Below, in pieces: positions 1-5,703 of a DNA stretch of 6,929 nt; position 1 is the stretch's first letter, and the number at the start of each line of letters is the position of its first letter. A program made the position numbers and the translations under genes. The stretch comes from Nitrososphaeraceae archaeon (GTDB lineage Archaea > Thermoproteota > Nitrososphaeria > Nitrososphaerales > Nitrososphaeraceae). The stretch covers positions 1-6,929 of the forward strand of contig JASHSN010000348.1 in assembly GCA_030038695.1 (NCBI GenBank). Reading direction: 5' to 3'. The notes under the pieces are model-generated. The model worked only from the letters and a program-made list of their open reading frames with translations, made no database searches and had not been told where the DNA came from.

Positions 1-248
1 GATATGGGAATTCGAAACAGAAGATAAAATATGGTCATCGCCATCTCTCTCTGAATATGATGGCATAATGTTTTTTGGTTCCCTTGATTCCCACATCTAT
101 GGCATAGATATCAATACGGGCAGACAAACCTGAAAATTTCCAACGATGAATATGTTGGACCATTGCAAGTAATATGATGCTTATCGGATCTTTCGATGGT
201 TTGCTTTATATCTTTGGTTCAGAAATCATTCCATCTGACATAAGATGA
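1..248 (+). pseudogene. 3' end of a PQQ-like beta-propeller repeat protein, broken by two frameshifts
   Basis: The gene enters from the left edge in the frame starting at base 2. Bases 2-130 translate into one typical propeller blade: WEFETEDKIWSSPSLS, then GIMFFGSLDSHIYGIDINTG, matching the known PQQ/quinoprotein-alcohol-dehydrogenase-like pattern W-x-F-x-T...SSP...V/F-G-S-x-D...Y-x-x-D-x-x-T-G. That frame hits TGA at 131-133, exactly where the blade should continue G-R-Q-T-W. The next blade resumes in the frame of base 142 (NDEYVGPLQV), then after another one-base shift near 171-173 in the frame of base 174 (MLIGSFDGLLYIFGSE), ending at TGA 246-248. Two single-base losses, one after ACCTG near 133 and one in the A-run near 171, would restore one continuous reading frame. 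Such propellers in archaea are often secreted or cell-surface proteins, but the N-terminus is outside the window, so location and ligand are unknown. Sequencing error is an alternative to real decay. Confidence 0.78.
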
Positions 249-253
249 CCAAT

Positions 254-270
254 ATTTAGGAAGCCTAAAT
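254..270. terminator. Short hairpin between two convergent broken genes
   Basis: ATTTAGG (254-260) and CCTAAAT (264-270) form a perfect 7-bp stem with loop AAG. It lies 6 bases after the propeller stop and beyond the end of the opposing oxidoreductase remnant, where a shared transcription end is expected. No clear T-run follows on either strand, so the terminator role is an inference from position. Confidence 0.35.
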
Positions 271-303
271 TTAGAAAAACAATGTTCTAACATGACACAT
301 CGA

Positions 304-606
304 TTAGGTAGCGGAAACAGTGATCTGAACCTTTTGTCTGTAAGGGAATATTTTTGCGGTGCCAAATATTGTTACGAATGAAAAGGGCGGTACCTGATCG
401 TCTACACAAATATTTACCCTTTAATCTCGGTGAATGTTTGACTGATCCAATCCGGTGGTAAAAAAATATCATCTACCTACCTTTGCTATTCCTATTATTC
501 ACCACAAACCAAAGACGACATGAGAACTTCCTTCTTTTTTAACCGTGGCAAGTTTTCCTGTTAAGGTTCCTTGCATGACAAATCTGTGAGTCTCTGTCTT
601 GGACAT
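304..606 (-). pseudogene. Decayed PPOX-class F420-dependent oxidoreductase
   Basis: On the minus strand an ATG at 606-604 opens MSKTETHRFVMQGTLTGKLA, continuing TVKKEGSSHVV to 514. The frame then shifts by one base to WFVVNNRNSKGR (511-476), shifts again to a short DDIF piece (473-462, with TAG 475-473 in the previous frame), and after a missing T in the T-run at 466-460 returns to the first frame: TTGLDQSNIHRD, a TAA at 423-421, then RVNICVDDQVPPFSFVTIFG and TAKIFPYRQK down to 331, with a stop at 306-304. The order of motifs (LATVKK-G-S-HVV, W-F-V, I-F-F-T-T-G, R-D-x-R-V-x-I-C-V-D-D, P-P-F-S-F-V, G-T-A) is that of the split-barrel pyridoxamine-phosphate-oxidase-like family that uses F420 or flavin to reduce small substrates (Rv1155-like). 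The last third of a usual ~130-150-residue protein is not recognisable. At least three frameshifts and one nonsense codon make it non-functional. Confidence 0.8.
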
Positions 607-676
607 TTCTGTCGTGTGTCTATCATATCAAATCGGCTATTAATGTGAGACGTTATCTGCTCGATGCGATTTCTGT

Positions 677-811
677 TTACTGTTCTGTTGATGTTGTTCT
701 ACCTGCTGTTGTGTATAGTAATTTGATTAACTGAATAACCATTGTTTCATCGTAGCCGTACCCCTTTGCACCTGTGAATCTATAGTAGTATGTAGAACAT
801 TTCAACTGCAT
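677..811 (-). pseudogene. Short hypothetical ORF, probably the front of a decayed gene
   Basis: ATG at 811-809 opens a 44-residue ORF to TAA at 679-677: MQLKCSTYYYRFTGAKGYGY, then DETMVIQLIKLLY, then a less protein-like tail. The helical stretch with alternating hydrophobics looks like real coding sequence. After LLY the neighbouring minus-strand frame gives a glutamine-rich helix (QQQVEQHQQNSKQ, within 711-643), and a third frame gives SHINSRFDMIDTR before the oxidoreductase start. One or two single-base indels would join these pieces into one small protein with a C-terminal Q-rich or coiled segment. I do not recognise the family. It could also be an intact tiny gene or chance. It lies upstream of, and on the same strand as, the oxidoreductase remnant. 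Confidence 0.35.
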
Positions 812-1282
812 GCGGAGCGGAGATAAGCGATTTGGAATATGAGAAGTGGCGGTCTATTCAACGACCCTTGACTATCCTTCAACCCTTCTTGTTAATTTTC
901 TCGTACATCCAAGGGGCCTAACAAACCCCTAGGATGGAAATACAGATACAGAACATTCTCCAATATGATGAATCAATTAAAAGCCTTTTAGTACTATTTT
1001 TAGTGACGATTTATCAAGCACATTTGTACATTAATTGACACTATTATCGTTCTATGTCTACAAGATAGTCGATGATGTACGCTCATGGAGATTACAAATC
1101 AACATAGTGGACTAAAAAAGTGCAGATAAGCTTTCTCAAATCTTATCAGGTCATGACTACATAAGTTTTGAATCAGATTATTATTTCGATTCGGGAGGTG
1201 GTATCCCAGGCAATGTCTAAATATGGTCGACCTTAAACCAATACGAGCTACGGCTTTAACGAGGGGACAATCTTCGAATCAA
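812..1282. other. Gene-poor intergenic stretch with ORF scraps
   Basis: No intact gene is supported here. Plus-strand scraps are a 34-codon ORF at 934-1038 (containing IQNILQYDESIKSLLVLFLV) and, in another frame, 1035-1112 followed after a TAA at 1113-1115 by 1116-1220, which contains KSADKLSQILSGHDYISFES and ends at TAA 1218-1220. These could be remnants of one small gene, but no family is recognised and chance cannot be excluded. I saw no tRNA or rRNA signature. The one strong structure is the hairpin at 906-936, listed separately. Confidence 0.4.
906..936. other. Strong GC-rich hairpin in intergenic DNA
   Basis: CATCC (906-910) pairs with GGATG (932-936). After one A-A mismatch (911/931), AGGGG (912-916) pairs with CCCCT (926-930), leaving the 9-base loop CCTAACAAA. 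Ten base pairs with one mismatch, rich in G+C, stand out in this AT-rich stretch. No T-run follows on either strand, so a simple terminator is unlikely. A structured small RNA, a protein-binding site or a remnant of a mobile element end are all possible. Confidence 0.5.
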
Positions 1283-1283
1283 A

Positions 1284-1299
1284 TTTAAAACTATAAAAA
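1284..1299 (+). promoter_or_regulatory. Probable TATA region of the coiled-coil gene
   Basis: TTTAAAA (1284-1290) and TATAAAAA (1292-1299) are good archaeal TATA-box candidates. Initiation about 25-28 bases after the second would fall near 1320-1324, giving a leader of about 10 bases before the TTG at 1333. No Shine-Dalgarno sequence precedes that start, which fits a leaderless or nearly leaderless transcript. Confidence 0.5.
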
Positions 1300-1332
1300 C
1301 AATCCCTGCAATTATCAGTAAAGATATCAGCA

Positions 1333-1869
1333 TTGCAATCAGACGGACATATAGAAAATACAACAAAGGAGGACAATGAATTTGAACCAATCACAAATGA
1401 ACCTCACGAAGAAGTACCAATAGTTAACGACGAACAACTTAGGGCATTGCCAGAAAATGAAGAAGAAGAAAAAGAAGAAATACTGTTGCCTTTTGCTACT
1501 GCTGCCAAACCTACAAAACCTAAAGTGTCATCATCTAAAGGAAAGTACAATCTAAACGAAAGCACAAAACCTAAAGTGTCATCTAGGGGCAAATCTTCAG
1601 GAAAGAGGCGACGGGATGAAACTAGTTCTGCAGATACGACTAAGCAGCTAAAAAGACAAGCGACACAACTTGATAAGATAACAATACGGCTGCACTCTAT
1701 CCAGAAGGATATACAATCAACAAAAGGACAATCAAAATTGATAAATCAACTACAGTTACAGATAAAGCAGCTACAAACTCAGATGTCCCAGATTCAGAAA
1801 ATAGCAAAGAGAAATTTTACCACAGCTACTATTTCGTCAAGAAAAAAGATAAGACCTAAGAAAAGATAG
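1333..1869 (+). CDS. Hypothetical charged coiled-coil protein
   Basis: This 178-residue soluble protein has three zones of different composition. Residues 1-50 are strongly acidic (ENEEEEKEE at 41-49). Residues 58-95 are basic and low in complexity, with a duplicated TKPKVSS motif (61-67 and 78-84) and KRRR at 91-94. Residues about 102-160 form a likely coiled coil (IRLHSIQKDI, INQLQLQIKQLQTQMSQIQK), followed by a basic tail ending RKKIRPKKR. There is no signal peptide, membrane segment or enzyme motif. The coiled coil suggests oligomerisation, and the basic zones suggest nucleic-acid contact; both are inferences from composition. I recall similar hypothetical coiled-coil proteins in Nitrososphaerales, but no function. 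The start is TTG, with TATA-like boxes at a suitable distance and no Shine-Dalgarno. The gene ends 117 bp before ligD on the same strand, which has its own promoter-like box, so an operon is not certain. Confidence 0.72.
   Translation: MQSDGHIENTTKEDNEFEPITNEPHEEVPIVNDEQLRALPENEEEEKEEILLPFATAAKPTKPKVSSSKGKYNLNESTKPKVSSRGKSSGKRRRDETSSADTTKQLKRQATQLDKITIRLHSIQKDIQSTKGQSKLINQLQLQIKQLQTQMSQIQKIAKRNFTTATISSRKKIRPKKR
1513..1583 (+). repeat. Two in-frame copies of a 20-bp direct repeat
   Basis: The 20 bases ACAAAACCTAAAGTGTCATC occur identically at 1513-1532 and 1564-1583, offset by 51 bp (17 codons), so the reading frame is kept and TKPKVSS is encoded twice. Perfect nucleotide identity suggests a recent internal duplication within the basic linker of the coiled-coil protein. 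Confidence 0.85.
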
Positions 1870-1951
1870 TTGGATTAGAAATGTTGGAAATGTGATATCT
1901 TCTCCATGGCTTTCATACCCAATAAGGAGGACTGACCTCGCCGACAGGCAC

Positions 1952-1982
1952 TTAAAATTCAAACTTCGACTCAACATATAAT
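1952..1982 (+). promoter_or_regulatory. Probable ligD promoter (TATA-like boxes)
   Basis: TTAAAA (1952-1957) is about 30 bases before the TTG at 1987, which fits a leaderless ligD transcript. A second AT-rich box, CATATAAT (1974-1981), would instead place initiation near 2003-2008, just before the in-frame ATG at 2023. The upstream AAGGAGG (1924-1930) is about 57 bases from the start and too far to act as a ribosome binding site for it. Confidence 0.4.
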
Positions 1983-1986
1983 CAAA

Positions 1987-4725
1987 TTGTCTGTACGAGA
2001 ATATCATAATAAAAGAGATTTTATGAAGACTCCAGAACCGGTAGGAAATACGGACCGGAGGACGAGGAGTGGTAGTATGAGATTTGTGGTACAAAAACAT
2101 AATGCCAGAAGACTTCATTATGACTTTAGGCTTGAAACAAGAGATGGTGTATTAAAATCCTGGGCAGTACCAAAAGGCTTCTCTCTTGATCCGAAAGTGA
2201 AGAGACTCGCAGTTATGACCGAAGACCATCCGCTTGATTATTTACTTTTTGAAGGGGTTATTCCTCAAGGAAATTATGGAGCAGGCACAGTAATTGTGTG
2301 GGATATGGGGACTTATAGTACAGATAAGGAACTCTCCGATCAGCTACAAAACGGCAAGATCATAATCACATTATCTGGTCAAAAGTTAAAGGGAAGATAT
2401 TCGTTAATTAGGCGTAAGACACAAGAAGCAGAAGACAATCAATGGCTTTTGATAAAAGGAAATGATCAATATACCTCAGACGAAGATCTGACTATATCTA
2501 GACCTGATTCGGTTTTAACTAGGCGCAAGAACGAAGATCTAGGAAGTAAGAAACATGAAGAAAGTGACCGTAATCAAATAGAACAAAAGAAAACAAAATT
2601 ACAAAAAAAACTTGGGCGTAATGACAGACAGAATAGAACAAAGAAAACAAAAAACCTAACACATGATCATCGTATTGAAAAATTTCCGTCAACTTGTAAG
2701 CCTATGCTAGGAACACTGATAGACACTCCATTTGATAGTAGCGAGTGGGCGTTTGAAGTAAAGTGGGACGGAGTTCGTGTCATTCTCTTTCTAAATAAAG
2801 AGGAACAAATTCTTGAGCTAAAGTCCAGAAATGATAAATTAATTACTCACAGATACCCCGAATTATTGTCTCCATTAAAGTCGGCTATAAACTGTAATGA
2901 ATCAACAATACTTGATGGGGAAATCGTTATACTGGATGAAAAGGGTTTTCCTGATTTCCAAGAACATCAGAGAAGAATGAATGTAGATCATTCCAAGGAT
3001 ATCGAAAGACTGGCTAAAGAAATACCATCAACCTACTACTTTTTTGATATCCTTTATATCGATGGAAGGAATGTCCAAACCTTGCCCTTCGTAGAGAGAC
3101 GACAAACCTTATCGAATGTGATTATGTCAAATGATAGAATCAGAATATCAGATTTTATTGAAGACAAGGGTATAGAAACATTTGAAAAAATAAAAGATTT
3201 CAATCTTGAAGGAATGATGGCAAAGAGGAAATCTAGCAGATACATACAAGGAACAAGATCAGCAGATTGGCTAAAGATCAAGAATATAAAAACTCAGGAT
3301 TGTGTAGTGATAGGATATACAAAAGGGGAAGGAAATAGACAAGGTTATTTTGGGTCACTTCTTTTGGCAATGTATAACGAAAGAGAAGAGTTAGTGTTTG
3401 TAGGTCATAGTGGTAGTGGATTTGATTTTGATACACTTGGTAAAATATACGAAAAATTGGAACAAATAAAGAGTGATTCATGTCCTATTAGATACGTACC
3501 ATATACAAATAGAGATCCGGTTTGGGTAAGACCAGAACTCGTAGCAGAAGTGAAATTCCACGGCTGGACTAATGACAGAATTATGAGAGCGCCTATATTC
3601 TTGAGATTAAGAGAAGATAAATCACCTAATGAATGTAGGATTGAGACGGAAGAACACCTATCCGAAGTCATTCGACACTCTGATGATGCAACTACTTATC
3701 ATACTCCTTATGTTAAACAATCAAATTCAACCGCTAACAATAGACAATCCAGTAACAAGCGATTATTCTCTAATCTTGACAAAATCTTTTGGAATGAAAC
3801 CAAAGATCACAAGGTGTTAACAAAGGGAGATTTGATTGATTATTACGATAAAATAAGTGAATACATACTACCGTACCTTAAAGATAGACTACTCTCTTTA
3901 AGTCGATATCCTGACGGAGCATTAGGAAAGCACTTTTATCATAAAAATTGGGATAAACCAAAACCAGAATATGTTGAAACTGTAAAAGTAAACTCTGAGA
4001 GTAGCTGGGGTATTGTGAATTATATTGTATGCAATAATAAAGACTCACTTCTATGGCTTGCAAATTTAGGATGTATTGAAATGCATCCATGGTTTAGCAG
4101 GATTAATGATTTTGATTCGTGTAAGGGTCAGGAATTAAATGAAGATAAATGTGGTTTGAATTTCCCAGATTTCATAGTATTTGATTTAGATCCGTATATC
4201 TATTCTGGACGGGAAACTGCAGGTGAGGAACCAGAATACAACATTAATGGTTTCAAAGCAGTAGTTGAAGTGGCTTATTATTTGAAGGATTTGTTCAACG
4301 AACTAAATATAATTTCATATGTAAAGACATCTGGAAAGACTGGTCTACACATTTTTGTTCCAATAATTTCTTCATATACATATGATCAGACAAGAAGGTT
4401 TGCTGAAGTCATAGGCAATATGTTGGTTAAAACATATCCAGATAAAATCACAATGGAATGGAAAACAATCAAAAGAAAAGGAAAGGTCTTTTTTGACCAT
4501 AATCAGAATTCTAAAGGAAAGACCATTGCATCGATCTATTCAGTAAGACCAACTCCTTCAGCCACAGTTTCTGTGCCTATAGAATGGAAAGAATTATCAT
4601 CTGTAGTGCCAACAGATTTTAACTTATTAAACGTACCAACTGTTATAAAAAAAGCCAGAGATCCTTGGAGAACTGCCCTAGAAGAAAAACAAGACATTAA
4701 TAAAATTCTCGAGAAAATCAGCTAA
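1987..4725 (+). CDS. ligD: Multifunctional DNA repair ligase LigD (phosphoesterase-ligase-polymerase)
   Basis: This 912-residue enzyme of bacterial-type non-homologous end joining trims 3' ends, fills gaps and seals double-strand breaks. The order is phosphoesterase-ligase-polymerase, as in Pseudomonas LigD; the mycobacterial order is Pol-PE-Lig. Residues ~1-165: 3'-phosphoesterase with QKHNARRLHYDFRLE, giving H38, H44, D46, R48, plus H81 in EDHPLDY. Residues ~172-230: a highly charged, lysine-rich linker. Residues ~236-560: ATP-dependent ligase with nucleophile K259 (EVKWDG), motif III LDGE (309-312), motif IV EGMMAKR (408-414), motif V WLKIKN (428-433), and an OB fold ending RAPIFLRLREDK (534-545). 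Residues ~593-912: primase-type polymerase with D733 and D735 (FDLDP), SGKTGLH (782-788) and D837 (VFFDHNQN). All these key residues are present. The start is TTG at 1987, because MSVREYHNKRDFMKTPEP matches the usual LigD N-terminus; ATG 2023 would cut into it. A fused LigD in an archaeon suggests bacterial origin. No Ku gene is in the window. Confidence 0.95.
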   Translation: MSVREYHNKRDFMKTPEPVGNTDRRTRSGSMRFVVQKHNARRLHYDFRLETRDGVLKSWAVPKGFSLDPKVKRLAVMTEDHPLDYLLFEGVIPQGNYGAGTVIVWDMGTYSTDKELSDQLQNGKIIITLSGQKLKGRYSLIRRKTQEAEDNQWLLIKGNDQYTSDEDLTISRPDSVLTRRKNEDLGSKKHEESDRNQIEQKKTKLQKKLGRNDRQNRTKKTKNLTHDHRIEKFPSTCKPMLGTLIDTPFDSSEWAFEVKWDGVRVILFLNKEEQILELKSRNDKLITHRYPELLSPLKSAINCNESTILDGEIVILDEKGFPDFQEHQRRMNVDHSKDIERLAKEIPSTYYFFDILYIDGRNVQTLPFVERRQTLSNVIMSNDRIRISDFIEDKGIETFEKIKDFNLEGMMAKRKSSRYIQGTRSADWLKIKNIKTQDCVVIGYTKGEGNRQGYFGSLLLAMYNEREELVFVGHSGSGFDFDTLGKIYEKLEQIKSDSCPIRYVPYTNRDPVWVRPELVAEVKFHGWTNDRIMRAPIFLRLREDKSPNECRIETEEHLSEVIRHSDDATTYHTPYVKQSNSTANNRQSSNKRLFSNLDKIFWNETKDHKVLTKGDLIDYYDKISEYILPYLKDRLLSLSRYPDGALGKHFYHKNWDKPKPEYVETVKVNSESSWGIVNYIVCNNKDSLLWLANLGCIEMHPWFSRINDFDSCKGQELNEDKCGLNFPDFIVFDLDPYIYSGRETAGEEPEYNINGFKAVVEVAYYLKDLFNELNIISYVKTSGKTGLHIFVPIISSYTYDQTRRFAEVIGNMLVKTYPDKITMEWKTIKRKGKVFFDHNQNSKGKTIASIYSVRPTPSATVSVPIEWKELSSVVPTDFNLLNVPTVIKKARDPWRTALEEKQDINKILEKIS

Positions 4726-4803
4726 AGCTAGAAATACTTACGCGATTCTAACAGAGCGATACACAATATTGTAAATTGCCACACATATGTTATTGTCATA
4801 ATT
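4726..4803. other. Convergent intergenic spacer with short palindromes
   Basis: These 78 bases separate the stops of ligD and the opposing disrupted gene. They contain perfect palindromes ACAATATTGT (4763-4772) and ACATATGT (4783-4790), but neither is followed by a convincing T-run. Transcription of both genes must end here or just beyond; the actual terminators cannot be picked from sequence alone. Confidence 0.4.
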
Positions 4804-5490
4804 TTACTCATACCTAATGCTGGTTCCGTCACTGCCAATAGTCGTGCGCGGTTTAGATACTATATCATATATGGCAGATATTTTTGTAGTCAGTTCACTA
4901 ATCCGTCTTTCGACCCTTTCCATTGGATTAAAAATATTGTTTATGGTTTCTAGGGCAGATTTTTTTGGATGCAGTGATTCTTCTATTCTACACACAGTTT
5001 CCTTGTCCATTGATTTTATGTAAATTCTAAAGAGATGGTCAAGATACTTTACCTGAATCTTAATAGCTGAAAAATGTAATAATTGACTGAGTTTAATATC
5101 CCTATTAATGTCACATTCTGTTATATGCCTTTCCATTATCTCAGCTACTGTTCTCTCACGTTCATCTCTAAGAAGTATAATTAATCTGTCTCTAACCTAT
5201 CCAAAGAATGCAATTATCATGCTACGGTCTATTTCCGTTTCAAGTTTGAATGGATTATTACTGCACCTTACGTGAATATCAACTGTGCCATTAGGGTATA
5301 GAACATAGTCAACATGACTTGTACGTTTATTTTCAGAATGAACCTTCCCATTATTCTTATCGTAATATGGAAGGTTTAAGTCAAGATAACTTTCTGGATC
5401 AATCCCTATTTTGAAATGGAAATTGTGAAGGAATATTGGTGCTTGTGGAAGTCCTAAGCTGCTGTAGAAGCTAACCTCAAACAGACCCAC
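4804..5490 (-). pseudogene. Hypothetical protein gene interrupted by one in-frame TAG
   Basis: Reading leftwards from GTG 5490-5488, 97 codons (MGLFEVSFYSSLGLPQAPIF onward) run to TAG at 5199-5197. The same frame then stays open for another 130 codons to a stop at 4806-4804. The join IIAFFG-stop-VRDRLIILLRDERER continues an amphipathic helix across the stop, so this is one 228-residue protein with a nonsense codon at position 98, perhaps CAG (Gln) to TAG. The N-terminal half looks beta-rich (HVDYVLYPNGTVDIHVRCSN, then NPFKLETEIDRS). The C-terminal half is helical, with VKYLDHLFRIYIKSM and a coiled coil around residues 188-212 (ERVERRISELTTKISAIYDI). I recall similar hypothetical proteins in Nitrososphaerales, possibly DNA-associated, but no established function. 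The body is otherwise free of indels, so inactivation would be recent. Reinitiation at ATG 5136 could still give a 110-residue C-terminal piece. It is convergent with ligD. Confidence 0.75.
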
Positions 5491-5703
5491 AGCGATACTA
5501 AAACAGTTGAAGAGAAATTCTTATCACTAAATAAAACCAATGTGGCGAACAAATCTTGTTTTTATAAAAAGCTAAATATCATTAATTTCAAAAAAGATAG
5601 TGTAAAAATGTAGAAATTTGATACCATAACCATAGATCGGGTATTTTCACCTGTAATTTTGAAAGGTTAAGAGTTACTTTGGCATATAATATATTCATCA
5701 AAA
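5491..5703. promoter_or_regulatory. Divergent promoter region
   Basis: This 213-bp AT-rich spacer serves the minus-strand disrupted gene and the plus-strand PsbP-like gene. The perfect 12-bp palindrome TTTTTATAAAAA (5559-5570) reads as a TATA box on either strand; for the leftward gene it would give a leader near 50 bases, while TTTATTTAG (about 5529-5537 reversed) would give one near 20. For the rightward gene the best AT box, CATATAATATATT (5684-5696), is only about 10-20 bases before the TTG, too close for a standard leaderless start, so its promoter is unresolved. Confidence 0.4.

Noticed and set aside
965..971. ATGATGA as a box C of a C/D guide RNA
   Set aside because: No CTGA box D or D' follows at the usual distance, and there is no terminal stem.
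1924..1930. AAGGAGG as a Shine-Dalgarno sequence
   Set aside because: It is about 57 bases from the LigD start and no other start codon with a sensible ORF follows at normal spacing.
1837..2118. A 93-codon minus-strand ORF over the ligD promoter and start
   Set aside because: It lies antisense to the strongly supported LigD N-terminus and has no protein-like features; it is a shadow of the coding strand.
3405..3671. An 88-codon minus-strand ORF inside ligD
   Set aside because: The plus strand here encodes the conserved ligase OB fold and motif VI, so the antisense ORF is a by-product.
4817..5023. A 68-codon plus-strand ORF opposite the disrupted gene
   Set aside because: The minus strand has the better protein, with charged helices and a coiled coil continuous over 130 codons; the plus-strand ORF is its mirror.
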